A stretch of DNA of 64,000 bases. Source: Sorex araneus (taxonomy: Eukaryota > Chordata > Mammalia > Eulipotyphla > Soricidae). Below are positions 10,099-21,101 of this stretch, piece after piece. The stretch's first letter is position 1. The number at the start of each line of letters is the position of its first letter. The notes under the pieces were generated by a model. That model did not search any database and was not told where the DNA came from. It saw only the letters and a list, made by a program, of their open reading frames with translations. The position numbers and the translations under genes were made by a program. The stretch covers positions 368,569,386-368,633,385 of the forward strand of contig NC_073303.1 of assembly GCF_027595985.1 (NCBI RefSeq), given 5' to 3'.

Positions 10099-11177
10099 TT
10101 ATAGACTCATGGAGGCCACTCTTCCTACTTCTCATTCCATAGCTAAGGAAATTGAGTTCCTAAGAACTCCCTGGGGTGAGGACCAGAGAGAGATGAATCT
10201 ACTAAATCTGGGTCTTGGGCCAAATATGCTAAATCTGCACCATGTGCATGGGTTAGTCCATAAGAAGCAACTGGGCTGGATTCAAGTGGCCTGAACCCTT
10301 GCCCAGTTCCTCAAGGCCCACTACTAACAGCATGACTCAGTTCCGCAGACTGACTCCGAAACAATCCATGGGGAATTGCAGAACAAACATCCCTCCAGAG
10401 AAGAATCGTTCCATAACTTAAGAAGAGACAAAGAAGTATTGTTAATTTATGATTTAATATCATTTTCAACTTCTGTTTTCAATCACATCTTTGATTTTCT
10501 CACTCATAATTTTTATGTGCTATTTGTACACTTTATAGCCCATTGGGACCCTGTTGCACTGTACATTTATGACTAATTTATGGATGTTACTATTTTAATT
10601 AATTGAAGAGGTTAATAGTTTTGTATATTTCACTTTATGGCACATATTTCACTTATCTATTATTCATTCGATACTCCATTCTAGATGCAGTATCAGAAAT
10701 GTGGCCCCCAATTATAACACAGTTCCCGGGGGGAAACATAGGTTGCTCTATGGCAGTCACATTATGGAAACTATTTCTATGAATGAATTATAGCCCATAT
10801 ATAATATGCAGCATCAAGTTTATGGGTAATAAGATTAGAGCATGTAGCCTGTGTGCTATAATTTGAAGGACGATGTCAACAGAGGCAGAATTTTGATAAC
10901 TTTCCATTGGGAAACCAAAAGTTTGTGATAATTAGGTGGAGGAGAGGGGTTGGAAATAAATCGGTCAAAAAACAGAGTATACATTATTAATGAATGTGCT
11001 AGGGACTATTCTCCTGCCACTGTTAAAGAATGCTGAATGCTGCTGCTGTTGTTGTTGTTGTTTTTTAATCAAACTGTCTCCCTGGGAATAGAACTATTAG
11101 TTGTATTTTTAGTAAGAAAACTGAAACTTTTGCTTACAATATACAAGGCAGCTTTAGAAAAGGAATTATGATGGTTT
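10099..11177. other. Single-copy AT-rich sequence
   Basis: No recognised repeat, exon or array apart from a short TTG run (11048-11063). The reading frames at 10109-10294 and 10376-10576 have no family resemblance or splice context. Confidence 0.45.
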
Positions 11178-11190
11178 AGATGTGGACATG

Positions 11191-11624
11191 TGCTGGAGTG
11201 ATAGCACAGCGGGTAGGGCATTTGCCTTGCACGCGACCAACCTGGATTCAATTCCTCTGCCCCTCTCCGAGAGCCCGGCAAGCTACCAAGAGTATCCCAC
11301 CCGCCTGGCAAGCTACCCATGGTGTATTCGATATGCCAAAAACAGTAACAACAGGGGCTGGAGGAATAGCACAGCGGGTAGGGCATTTGCCTTGCATGCG
11401 GCCGACCCAGGTTCGAATCCCAGCATCCCATATGGTCCCCTGAGCACCGCCTGGGGTGATTCCTGAGTGCAGAGCCAGGAGTAACCCCTTGTGCATCGCC
11501 CCAGGTGTGACCCAAAAAGCAAAAACAAACAAACAAAAACAGTAACAAGTCTCACAGTGGAGACGTTACTGGTGCCTGCTCGAGCAAATAGATGATCAAT
11601 GGGATGACAGTGCTACAGTGATAC
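11191..11624 (+). mobile_element. CAGTG-tailed SINE interrupted by a second SINE
   Basis: The outer element is 11191-11352 plus 11549-11624. It has the shared tRNA head, then 'CCCCTCTCCGAGAGCCCGGC', 'CGATATGCCAAAAACAGTAA', and after the interruption 'GTGGAGACGTTACTGGTGCC' and 'GATGACAGTGCTACAGTG'. It is flanked by AGATGTGGACATG (11178-11190) and AGATGTGGTCATG (11625-11637). Confidence 0.92.
11352..11534 (+). mobile_element. Poly-A SOR-like SINE nested in the outer SINE
   Basis: Full-length young copy with exact B box 'GGTTCGAATCCC' and an AAAAACAAAC-type tail. The perfect 14-bp duplication AAAAACAGTAACAA (11338-11351 and 11535-11548) is made of outer-element sequence, which proves the order of insertion. 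Confidence 0.95.
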
Positions 11625-11637
11625 AGATGTGGTCATG

Positions 11638-12411
11638 CTGTAAAGAAGGTACTATTGAGGCTTAGGAAGGGGAGAAATATGAAATGAGTTATCATGGCCA
11701 AGGGGAAAGAGAAGCACCATTTGTTCAAAGGAATTAAATCAAATGTTGGCTTAGCACCGAATCTTTTGGAAGGTTAATATTTGATTTTATATCTCTTATT
11801 GTAACCACAAACTGTCAAAAACTTCTGTCATCATTTGACGTTAACAGATCATTGAGCAAACATAATGACCTGTTATGGTGAGCCAGCTCTGTTCAGTTAG
11901 CTGCAAAGTCCTTACTGTGCAGCCTCTCCAAGACTAGATAGTTATGGATGAGCTATATTCTTTGAGAAGCAACTTGGCTTCCAATAGTGATGGACTTAAT
12001 CTGGCAGCATCGGCAATCCATCAAGGCAACAGGAGTGATTGAGAGCATTCGGGCCTCTAATCATCCCTTAATCTGATTATGCTGCTTACCACATTCTTAA
12101 AACAAATCCTATGAGGCATTCTCATTTAAACATTAGCTGACAACTAACTCCACATTATTGTCAAGGTGGTCAGGCAGACTCATCTGTTTCTTTGAGCTGG
12201 TGAAGTGCCCAGGGGTGAAGGAGAAGCTGGAGCTCTCTCGGGAAACTTCCAACACCGTACTTTCTATTCCATAGGGGAAGGCAACTGGGCAAGAAGCAAG
12301 AGCTGCAAGCACTTAGAAGACACAGTCTTTGGCACAAAGAGTAGCGGAGGTACTAAAGGCTGAATTAGTACCTCAGCACTTGTTGAAATGCTGTTGAAGA
12401 AAATTTCATCT
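11638..12411. other. Single-copy sequence, possible conserved block
   Basis: No repeats recognised. The AT-rich part 11990-12180 with 'CTTAATCTGATTATGCTGC' has the look of conserved noncoding DNA, but I cannot test conservation. Confidence 0.3.
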
Positions 12412-12426
12412 AAAATTACTGTTATC

Positions 12427-12786
12427 ATTTGGACGACTCTCAAAAAATTAGATATTGAATTCCCATTTGACCCAGCAATACCACTGCTGGGAATATATCC
12501 CAGAGAGGCAAAAAAGTACAATCGAAACAACATCTGCACATGTATGTTCATCGCAGCACTGTTTACAATAGCCAGAATCTGGAAAAAACCCGAATGCCCC
12601 AGAATGGATGACTGGTTGAGGAAACTTTGGTACATCTATACAATGGAATACTATGCAGCTGTTAGAAAAAAGGAGGTCAAGAATTTTGTAGTCAAGTGGA
12701 TGGGCATGAAAAGTTTCATGCTGAGTGAAATGAGTCAGAAAGAGAGAGACAGACATAGAAAGATTGCACTCATCTATGGTATATAG
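12427..12786 (+). pseudogene. L1 ORF2 C-terminal remnant
   Basis: About 119 codons stay open to a TAG stop. They carry motifs of the mammalian L1 ORF2p C-terminus, including 'FPFDPAIPLLGIYP', 'FIAALFTIARIWKKPECP' and 'WYIYTMEYYAA'. Endonuclease, reverse transcriptase and cysteine-rich regions are absent because of 5' truncation, so it cannot be functional. The methionine at 12388 lies in flanking DNA, not in the element. The intact frame suggests a fairly recent insertion. Confidence 0.9.
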
Positions 12787-13313
12787 AATAACAGAGTGGG
12801 AGACTAACACCCAAGAACTGTAGAAATAAGTACCAGGAGTTTGACTCCATGGCTTCGAGGCTGGCCTCACGTTCCGGGGAAAGGTCAACTCAGAGAAGCG
12901 ATCACCAACTACATTGTAGTCGAAGGCCATGTGGGGGAAGGGAGTTGCGGGCTGAATGAGGGCTAGAGACTGAGCACAGCGGCCACTCAACACCTTTATT
13001 GCAAACCACAACAGCTAATTAGAGAGAGAAAACAGAAGGGAATGCCTTGCCACAGTGGCAGGGTGGGGTGGGGGGGAGATGGGATTGGGGAGGGTGGGAG
13101 GGACACTGGGTTTACGGGTGGTGGAGAATGGGCACTGGTGAAGGGATGGGTTCCAAACTTTGTATGAGGGAAGTATAAGCACAAAAGTGTATAAATCTGT
13201 AACTGTACCCTCACGGTGATTCTCTAATTAAAAATAAATAAATTTAAAAAAAAAAAAAAAAGAAAATGACCTTTATAAAATATAATAAAGTACGTTGTCT
13301 CTTCAAAAAAAAA
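12428..13313 (+). mobile_element. L1 LINE 3' end with a 3'-transduced segment
   Basis: 5'-truncated L1 containing the ORF2 C-terminus, a G-rich 3' UTR (GGGTGGGAGGGACACTGGG region near 13090) and a first A-tail ending near 13261. About 40 bp of non-L1 DNA follows, with an AATAAA signal (about 13283), then a second A-run to 13313. The target-site copies AAAATTACTGTTATC lie at 12412-12426 and 13314-13328. Confidence 0.88.
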
Positions 13314-13328
13314 AAAATTACTGTTATC

Positions 13329-13845
13329 GAGAGGGACAGACATAGAAAGATTGCACTCATCTGTGGAATATAGAACAACAGAGTACGAGACTAATACCCA
13401 AGAATAGTAGTATATAATACCAGGAGGTTGGCTCCATAGCTTGGAAGCTGGCCTCACACGCTGGGGGAAAGTCATCCCAGATAGAGAGGGGAACACCAAG
13501 TAAAATGTGATTGGAGATCCTGCGCGGGAAGGAAGATGCGTGCTGAAAGTAGACTAGAGACTGAACAGGATGACCACTCAATACCCCTATTTCAAACCAC
13601 AACACCCAAAAGGAAAGAGAGAAATCAAATTGGAATGCCCCGCCACAGAGGCGGGGTGGGGTGGGAGGATGGGACTGAGAGGGTGGGAGGGATACTGGGT
13701 TCATTGGTGGTGGAGAATGGACATTGGTGAAGGGATGGGCTCTTAAACATTGCATGAGGGAAAAACAAGCACGAAAATGTGTGAATCTGTAACTGTACCC
13801 TCATTGTGACTCACTAATTAAAAAATAAATTAAAAAAAATTTAAA
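13329..13845 (+). mobile_element. Second L1 3' end at the same target site
   Basis: It begins at 'GAGAGGGACAGACATAGAAAG', which corresponds to about 12740 in the first copy, and follows it to the 3' UTR end and A-rich tail. It is flanked by the same 15-bp sequence AAAATTACTGTTATC at 13314-13328 and 13846-13860. The pair diverges at many sites, for example at the end of the G-rich block, so this is not a recent tandem duplication. Confidence 0.88.
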
Positions 13846-13924
13846 AAAATTACTGTTATCACCCTCAAATGTGCAACCTTATGGGAGAAGGGACATTGCA
13901 TTGGTCCAAAAGGCAGGAGTTCTG

Positions 13925-14093
13925 GGGCTAGAGAGATAGCACAGCGGGGAGGGCATTTGCCTTGCACGCGGCCGACCCGGGTTCTATTCCCAGCATCCCA
14001 TAGGGTCCCCTGAGCACTGTCAGGAGTAGTTCTTGAGTGCAGAGCCAGGAATGACCCCTGTGCATCGCCAGGTGTGACCCAAAAAAGAAAAAA
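13925..14093 (+). mobile_element. SOR-like SINE, young, 16-bp TSD
   Basis: Good A box TAGCACAGCGG and a near-exact B box. It is flanked by AAAGGCAGGAGTTCTG (13909-13924) and AAAGGCAGCAGTTCTG (14094-14109), one mismatch. Confidence 0.93.
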
Positions 14094-14174
14094 AAAGGCA
14101 GCAGTTCTGAGTTCAAGTGCCATCTCTGGCACTAAATCATTGCACTGTCTCTAGCAAGGACTTTTTTTTTTTTT

Positions 14175-14856
14175 AAGTGTTTTTGTTGATTGAGATTCTG
14201 TGGTTTACAATAGTTACTGCTGGTTTCTTGTGCATGTTTCTTTACCCTTCCAAGGGGACGCAGGACTCTATGATCTTTCCCAGCTTCAACCTTTTGCCTA
14301 TTACTACTAATTTCAAGTAAACCAGCCTCCTTTGTGTTTCTCAAGGAGACATTTATCCATGTGGAGGGTCACATCTCTCTCAGCTCTCCTAGCAACAGCA
14401 GGGAAAGGTAAGGTATTAAAAGATATGGGATCTGCCTTCAAGGGCTTTATCTTCTGACATATAGATCAATGGCTCTCAGCCACCGGGGCGCAAGAATGAA
14501 TTCAAAGAGAGACGGCCAGAGAGAAGTAGGTGGGCATGGCGTTACTAACACACAGAAGTAACAGGGGTGGGAGGAGCCGGATTCCTTATGACGGTCAGAG
14601 TTTGCTGAGGTCAAAGAGGTACCAGGGAGATTATTTCAAAGTAGGAGGACAACTTAAATGACCCCAGAGGGAAGAACAAGCCTAGCATCTGAAAGAAATG
14701 AGTTTGCTTGAATGAGAGACAGCTGAGCACTGTGGTGTGTGGCTGACCGAAAGGGGAGAATGAGTCTGTTCTTTTGACTCTCAGAGAGGCTCGAGGCGTT
14801 TGTATGTGAACAGCAGCTCGGAGAGGATTAGAACGGTTCCAGCAGGCTGCAGATTT
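14175..14856. other. Single-copy sequence
   Basis: No gene or repeat recognised. A T14 run at 14161-14174 precedes it. Confidence 0.5.
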
Positions 14857-15149
14857 GGTCCATTTAGGCTGTTGTAACTACCACAGACCATGTGGTTTCC
14901 GTCTCACAGTTCTAAAGGCTGAACATGCAAGATGCAGACCCCGGCAGATTCAGTGTTTGATGCGATCCTGCTGCCTGATTGCTGCCTTCCCACAGGGGGA
15001 AAGATGACGGAGCTCTCAGGCCTCTCTCTGATAAGACACTCGTCCCATTCACGACCTAACCACCTCCCAAAGGGCCCACCTTCTAATGCCATCCCTTTGG
15101 GTGTCAACATATGAATTTGGGAGAACACCAATGTTTAGTCCATAGTAGA
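14857..15149 (-). mobile_element. MLT1-type solo LTR (ERVL-MaLR), decayed
   Basis: The plus strand is the complement of an MLT1 LTR. Its 'GTCCATTTAGGCTGTTGTAA', 'TCTCACAGTTCTAAAGGCTG', 'CCTAACCACCTCCCAAAGGG' and 'GTCAACATATGAATTTGGGA' segments are in the correct order, ending near 'TTAGTCCATAGTA'. No internal retroviral sequence accompanies it. It is an old non-autonomous relic with a shortened middle. Confidence 0.9.
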
Positions 15150-15489
15150 AGGGGCTTGGGGTATGGTAACATTCTGTTTGGGGAGCATTAGAAAGGTAAC
15201 CTTTCCTGAAAATGGAGTTGCTTATGGATTGGAAAGGGAGAAATAAGATAAATTAAGTCCAGAAATGGAAACGAGGAATGAAGAGAGGAGAGGAAGGAGA
15301 AATGCCCTTTGCAAATACCTGGATCATTCTGGAAATGAAGCTAATGTGCAGGATGTGTGGTCATCTGCACTTGGACACTTGCACTTGAGTTCTTTCAAGA
15401 CACCTGCGTCTGGCGTACCCCTTCATGAGGAAGGCACCTTCTGTATTTTCCCAAAGTAATTGGGAGCAGGGGCTTGGACAAACACTTAC
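15150..15489. other. Single-copy sequence
   Basis: No recognised gene or repeat. Confidence 0.5.
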
Positions 15490-15955
15490 ACTCAGGCTCA
15501 CAGCAATATCATTTACAACAGCCAAATGTTGGGAGCAAGGCAAACGTCCAGTGAGATGAATGGGTCAGAAGAACTGTGGTCTGTCCATAGATACACTATC
15601 ATTCAACCTCAAACAGGAAGGGGATTTTGATACAAATCACAGCATGGCTGTTCCTTGGGGGCATTATGCTAAGTGGAATAAGCCAGTCCCAGAGAGTAAT
15701 ATGATATGATTCCATTTATATGCGGTTGTGGGGCTAATCTAATTCTAGAGATAGAAAGTAGAATGGTGGTTTCTAGGGGCTGGGAAGAAGGGAGGGGTGT
15801 AATGTCTATTGGGATAAATGGTGGGGACAGAGGTTTGGTTTTGCTCAGGAGAATTCTGGAGATGGCCGGAGGTGACGGTGCACAACCAAGTGAATGTTCT
15901 ACCGAACTAGAGTTAAAGATGATTCAGACATTCTGTTATGATCAGTGTACTTAAC
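15490..15955 (+). mobile_element. L1M LINE 3' end fragment
   Basis: It has the L1M 3' order: 'ATCATTTACAACAGCC', 'ATTATGCTAAGTGGAATAAG', 'ATTCCATTTATATGCGG', 'GAAAGTAGAATGGTGGTTTC' and 'TTCTGGAGATGGCCGGAGG'. Old, frame-broken and 5'-truncated. Confidence 0.88.
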
Positions 15956-16209
15956 TGAATTCTTCTTTGGATTTCCTTATTAATAAGGCTTTCCTTATCC
16001 CAAGGCTCTGGATTCCAGCCTCTTCAGCCCTCTCAGAGCCTCCATGACTCATTCCCCATTTCTGTCACTCTTTGAGAACTTCAAGTTTCCCCTTTTATTC
16101 CTGGTTTTCTCCCAACATCACATGAAAATGCTCAAGTGGAAAATCCACTTCCGTTCTCTCTTACTCCTATCCAGCCCATCTCTTCCAAGAATTTCCTGTG
16201 TTTATAAAA

Positions 16210-16385
16210 TCTGGTTCTGGTTTTTGGTTTTATTTCTTGCGTCCCATGCAGCAGTGCTCAGGAGCTACTCCTGGCTTGGGAGTCACCCCTGGCTGTGCTC
16301 GGGACATCACTCAGTGTCAGAAATGGGACCCAGGACACCGTCATGCAAAGCATGAGCTCCTGCCCATTTAGCTATTTGTTTTGCC
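16210..16385 (-). mobile_element. SOR-like SINE, old
   Basis: The plus strand shows 'GCAGTGCTCAGGAGCTACTC', 'GTGTCAGAAATGGGACCCAG' and 'GCATGAGCTCCTGCCCA', the complement of the family body and head. Confidence 0.75.
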
Positions 16386-17694
16386 CAGAATATTCATTTC
16401 ACTCCTTATCTTCCCCCTTCAGACTTGCATCCTCTCCACTCCATCAACAACTCTCTTCTCCTTAAGGTTAACCCGTGTTTGTTTTAGTTCTTTCCTGGCA
16501 GCATCACTGAACTCCAATTTCTCCTGTTGACCCCCAGCCCCAGCCCCAGCCCCAGGCCTATGCATTGATTCTATCTTTCCTCTGAGGTTCCGTCCCTTGA
16601 GCCTGATGACTGGTCACCTAATCCTCAGTCCCACCAAACCTGCTTCTGCTCTGAGGTGCTTTGTGACCCATCTTCCTTAGTCCAGTGTCCCCCACCCCAA
16701 CCCCACCCCACCCACTTTCAACCTGGAATCTCCTCAGGGATGCACTTCTGAGATACCAGCTTCTCTCTTTGGTCTCGGTTCCTGCCATCAGCTAACAAAA
16801 ACCATGTAAGCATCCACAGCAGAGATCTCACTCCAGAGCTTGTCTCCACAGCCTCTGGTCCTCTGGTCAGCTGCACTTGGACATCCTTCCTATGCTTTCA
16901 AACCTGAACTCATTTGGCTCCTTCCTACCACACACATGCAAATTTGTCCTCTGCTATCCATGTGTTGACGTGACAAAATGTCTATTGAACACACACACCA
17001 GGAAGACTTCATCATTTTTCTTTCTCCTCTTCTCTCATATTCCCTTCACATCAGTTATAATCATGTCAATTATACCCATCCAGAGGCACTGGCAAAATCC
17101 CCAGGTAGGCTAATGCCCTTGAGAAGAAACTAACTATCCTCTGACCATCTGGGAGGTCATTAATAAGCTTAATAGTGTGCCAAGAGGAAATGTGTTAATA
17201 GTGGCTTGATCTTTGTATTAAGTAATAGGATTTCAATAGTCAAGTGAATTGACATTCACTGGTAATAAATGTTTCAGGATGAGGTTATAACCCAGGTATT
17301 GAGTATGCTCTTTGAAGTCTGCTTCCAGAACATTTGAATTGCACTTGTTGGAAATGTGTTTCTCATTGGCAAGTGTGATAAATTGCTTCTAGAAGCAACT
17401 TAAGGATCAGCATCTGCTGGTAGGTGATGACGCATCTGTTTTAATACTGAAATCTGCCTGGGAGGGTTGCTGGAGGGGGACCCTGCATTCTCCTCTATAG
17501 CCCCTTCAAAGTCCAAATGCATGACCTACCCGCTTCAGCTAGAACGTTATAGCACCCTCCCCTCCAAGACCCTCCTTTCCACATTGCTTGGAACGGAGAA
17601 GTCTTCAAAGGGGTAGTGCTGATACGATTCACAACAAAATCTACTGCTGATTTGCCTTTACTGTGACTTAAACTTATTATAGGCTATTGTCAGC
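16386..17694. other. Mostly single-copy sequence
   Basis: It includes a short CCCCAG tandem at about 16532-16555 and a CCCCA-rich stretch near 16690. The segment 16830-16950 faintly resembles an old interspersed repeat I cannot name. No gene is supported. Confidence 0.4.
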
Positions 17695-17925
17695 GGCCCA
17701 GAGAGATGTCTCAAAGGGCTGGAGTACCTTCCTGGAAACTCCAGGTTTAATTTCCAGCGTGGTGCCCCAAGCGCTGCAGAGTTGGAAAATGGCTCAAAGA
17801 CTGGGGCGTTGGGAGGCACGGGTCCCACAGGGCCACCTAATGCCCAAGTACCACTGGAAGCATCAACTGAACACTGAGCAGGAGTCACCTGGAGTTACTC
17901 CAGGTGCAGCCTCAAAACAGAAGAA
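17695..17925 (+). mobile_element. Old SINE relative with an internally repeated body
   Basis: Head-like 'GGCCCAGAGAGATGTCTCAA' and B-box-like 'CCAGGTTTAATTTCCAGC' start it. 'ATGGCTCAAAGACTGGGGC' then partly repeats the head, and the end is 'AACACTGAGCAGGAGTCACC' plus an A-rich tail. It looks like two diverged SINE units fused together. Confidence 0.55.
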
Positions 17926-18649
17926 ACAGACGAGAATTCAACGGGCTTAGCACTTTAATGCAGTCTTACCATTATATTGCATCTAAAGAGACCTTAGACT
18001 CTCCCAGGGAGGCCCCGTGCCATGGTGGCTGCATGCCTGAAGAGTTTCTAAACTCCCTTCTCCAGTGCTTAACCCCCCAGATAGGAGAACCCTTCACAGT
18101 AATGATAGTCACATTGATGAGGATCTCCATCCCCCCCCCCCCCGCCCCCGGATGCCCACCTTCAAACTATCCACGAGGATGAGGAACACGAGAACCCCAT
18201 CTGAGAGCAAGGGCGGGTGAGAAATGCCCGAGGCCTGGAGCGAGGGTTTGGACTTGGGTCTGTCTCACTGATTCACCTTTCGCTGAGATCCTGTAATACC
18301 TGCAGGTGGGAACCTCGGATCCGAGCTGGAAGCAGCAGCTGAAGCTCTTACAAGAGGCAGAGCCACGGAGACACAGAGGAAGAGACACCTCTCCCTGACT
18401 TCTCCGGGAGCCACGGGAAATGGAAGATTTGCCGCGGGTCTCAATGCAAGCCCCAGCTTGGACCAGAGACACGGCTTGCTCTGGATTCTCCTCCCCTCGC
18501 ACCCGCTGCTTGTTCACTGCCCAGGCCTCTTCCGGTCTGTCGGGAGGCCCCTAGGACCTGGGGCAGCCAGTTGCTGACAGGCCAGATCTCCCGGGGTGAT
18601 CCAAGGCGAAGCTTGCTCCTCGACAGCCAGATTGGTGCGGGCAACTTTC
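17926..18649. other. Single-copy sequence with a C14 run
   Basis: A run of 14 C with further C-rich sequence lies at 18131-18155. Otherwise nothing is recognised. Confidence 0.45.
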
Positions 18650-19260
18650 CCAAGGGTGCAGTCAGAGTTAATGTTTATAAAGTGCTCTGAAAGCCTCTGA
18701 TAAAAGACGCTAAATGGCATTAATAGAGCACATTCTGCAGCCCCGTGTTCTTGATTGATAGGCGCCCTTCCTGCGCAGTAGGTAGACTCTTTGCTCAGAT
18801 GAATCGAGCTCATTAATTTGGAGCTGCCTGTAGTTCATCATGCAGGATGCTCAGTTATTACCATAATTAAAACTCTGCGCCAAGCCCACCTCCCTGTAAA
18901 CCTCTGGGGGAGGGGCCGGCTCGTTGGGCCCATGCGCTCATTGATGCTAAGGTCCAGACCTTCACCTTGCATGGGCAAGCAGTAGAGGCTCTCATGGAAT
19001 TAGCTTATGGATTTCAAGGGGCTTTCTTAAATGCTCCGATGGAAGCACAGTATTGATGCATGCATTGCCTAATCGTGCCTCGCCATTTCCAGACATTAGC
19101 TCAATTCTGGACCCGCAACGCCTCTATCCATCATTCCCACTCAATGTTTAATAGACATTTGAATGGAAAATCAAGCTCCTTTGCCCACTTGCCATCAAGG
19201 GGCTACTTCCATTAGCTAGAAAAGCTCCAATACCTGCAAGGCAATCCTTCACAAACCTGC
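18650..19260. promoter_or_regulatory. Candidate conserved noncoding block
   Basis: About 600 bp without repeats, dense in homeodomain-type and GATA-type words ('GCATTAATAGAGC', 'CTCATTAATTTGG', 'CCATAATTAAAAC', 'TCTGATAAAAG'). This is inference from texture only; no conservation test was possible. Confidence 0.25.
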
Positions 19261-19389
19261 TTGCACATTAGAAGCCTCGAGAGAGCTCTTAAAAACCTGG
19301 ATGTCCAGGTTTCAGCCTCAGAAATTCTGATTCATTTGGTCTGGGATACAGACCAGGCATTAGCATGGTGTATTTATGTGTGTGAGAGA

Positions 19390-19390
<1 letters not shown>

Positions 19391-19446
<56 letters not shown>

Positions 19447-19460
19447 AGAGAGAGAGAGAA
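19391..19460. repeat. GA microsatellite
   Basis: About 25 GA units with two interruptions. Confidence 0.92.
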
Positions 19461-19629
19461 CACTTTACTTTCCTCCATTCTTTCTTCCTCTTTTCTCTCA
19501 TTCCTTCCTCTTCTCCTTCCTATTAATTGGTTTTTCTTTTAGAGCAGTGTTAGATTTACCAAAAATCTAAGCATTTAAAAAAATTCTGATATGCCCTTAC
19601 ACCTACAGAATTAATATTTGGGGAGGAGA

Positions 19630-19768
19630 GAGTGTTTGGAACAGACCTGGTGATGCTCAGCGTTTACTCCTGGCAGGGCTCAGGGGACCATGTGTGGTAC
19701 CAGGGACCAAACTTGGCTCACTGCATGCCAGGCTCATTCCTTAACGACTGTACTATTTGTCTGACCCT
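19630..19768 (-). mobile_element. SOR-like SINE, old
   Basis: The plus strand has 'ATGCTCAGCGTTTACTCCTG', 'GGGCTCAGGGGACCATGTG' and 'TACTATTTGTCTGACCC'. Confidence 0.8.
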
Positions 19769-19971
19769 AGAATTATTTTTTAATGTCCTGAGTGCTTCTA
19801 ATGTTCAGGAAGAGCTAAGAATTCCATTTTAGTGCAATCATAGACTGCTTAGTAAGAATCCAGCATTCTTTTAATAAAATCTACAACATTCTTCTAAAAA
19901 AAAATCATTAAGCTACACTCATTCTTTAAGGTTTTTTTCAATGCTTTCCCCTAATAAAACACCACACCTGA

Positions 19972-20149
19972 CAGGGGTGCAGCAATAGCACAGCGGGTAG
20001 GGTGTTTGCCTTGCACTCGACTGACCCGGGTTCGATTCCCAGCAAGCTTGAGGAATATGGCCCCTCAAGCACCACCAGGAGTAATTCCTGAGTATATGAG
20101 CCAGAAGTAACCCAGCTGCATTACTGGGTGCGACCACAAAGAAAAAAAA
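19972..20149 (+). mobile_element. SOR-like SINE, young, 16-bp TSD
   Basis: A box TAGCACAGCGG and exact B box 'GGTTCGATTCCC', with a short variant body and an A-tail. The duplication is AAAACACCACACCTGA (19956-19971) and AAAACACCACAACTGA (20150-20165). Confidence 0.94.
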
Positions 20150-20165
20150 AAAACACCACAACTGA

Positions 20166-20469
20166 GATTATGACTGGTGTTCGTTTAAAGGAAGATAACG
20201 ACTCACCACCGTGCTCTCAGACTGCACAAAGAATGGCCTTCTCCGTTACTAGAGGTACAGGAGGGCTCAGTGCCATGCTAGAATAAATAAAAGGAATCAA
20301 AATAGAGATAATACAGGCTGTAGCCATTGAGGTTTCTTTGGAATGATTGATGATTTTCAGAACTTAAGAAAAATTAACATATTATTTCTAAAAAAGATTT
20401 GGACTATTTTTAAACATTGGAAGTCTTGCTAGAAAGATAAGTAGAGCTAAGGCAGCAATCCATTTGCTC
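20166..20469. other. Single-copy sequence
   Basis: No gene or repeat recognised. Confidence 0.5.
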
Positions 20470-20850
20470 ATTATCATCATCATCATCCCCTTGATCGTCG
20501 AATTTCTCGAGCAGTCTCAGTAATGTCTCCATTTGTCCTAGCCCTGAGATTTGAAAAGCCTCTCTTTACTCATCCTTCTCAATGATGCTGCATTGGAGGC
20601 TCTTTCAGGGTCAGGGGAATGAGACCCATCATTGTTACTGGTTTTGGCATATGAATACACCATATTCATATGGGGAGTTTGCGAGTCTCTCCCAGGTGGA
20701 CAGGGAACTCTCAGTAGCTTGCCAAATTCTCCCAGAGGGAGAACTAGGCTATAAGATGTCTTTCGGGAGCTTGGTTTTAAGTCTCTGGGTGTTGGCCATT
20801 GGTGGGATTACACGGTATCAGGGGTGGTCCCTGGGTGTGACCGCCTAGCT
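20470..20850 (-). mobile_element. Long SINE related to the CAGTG-tailed type, GAT-repeat tail
   Basis: Read on minus, 'GTATTCATATGCCAAAACCA', 'GTAACAATG' and, after about 90 bp of extra sequence, 'AATGGAGACATTACTGAG' and 'CTCGAGAAATTCGACGATCA' match the CAGTG-tailed SINE body. It ends in repeated GAT units, not poly(A). The tRNA head of the other copies is replaced or unrecognisable. Confidence 0.7.
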
Positions 20851-21101
20851 GTTGTAAAATGGGAAATCTGGGTGGAAAAGGCCCAGTCCCAATCCGAGCA
20901 GCCTTGGAGGTCTCAGCCCTGGGTCCCACACACCTGGGTTCCTCTGCCGGTACCTTCATGCGTGAGGCTCATCCAAACATGTGCAGAGGGGCCTCGAGCA
21001 TGGCTGTGGCTAGGCTCCAGAGGTCTTCGGAGGTCTGTCCATTTGATAGAGAATTAAAAATATGAAATAAAGAGTTGTACAGTGTTTACAGGGCACTACA
21101 T

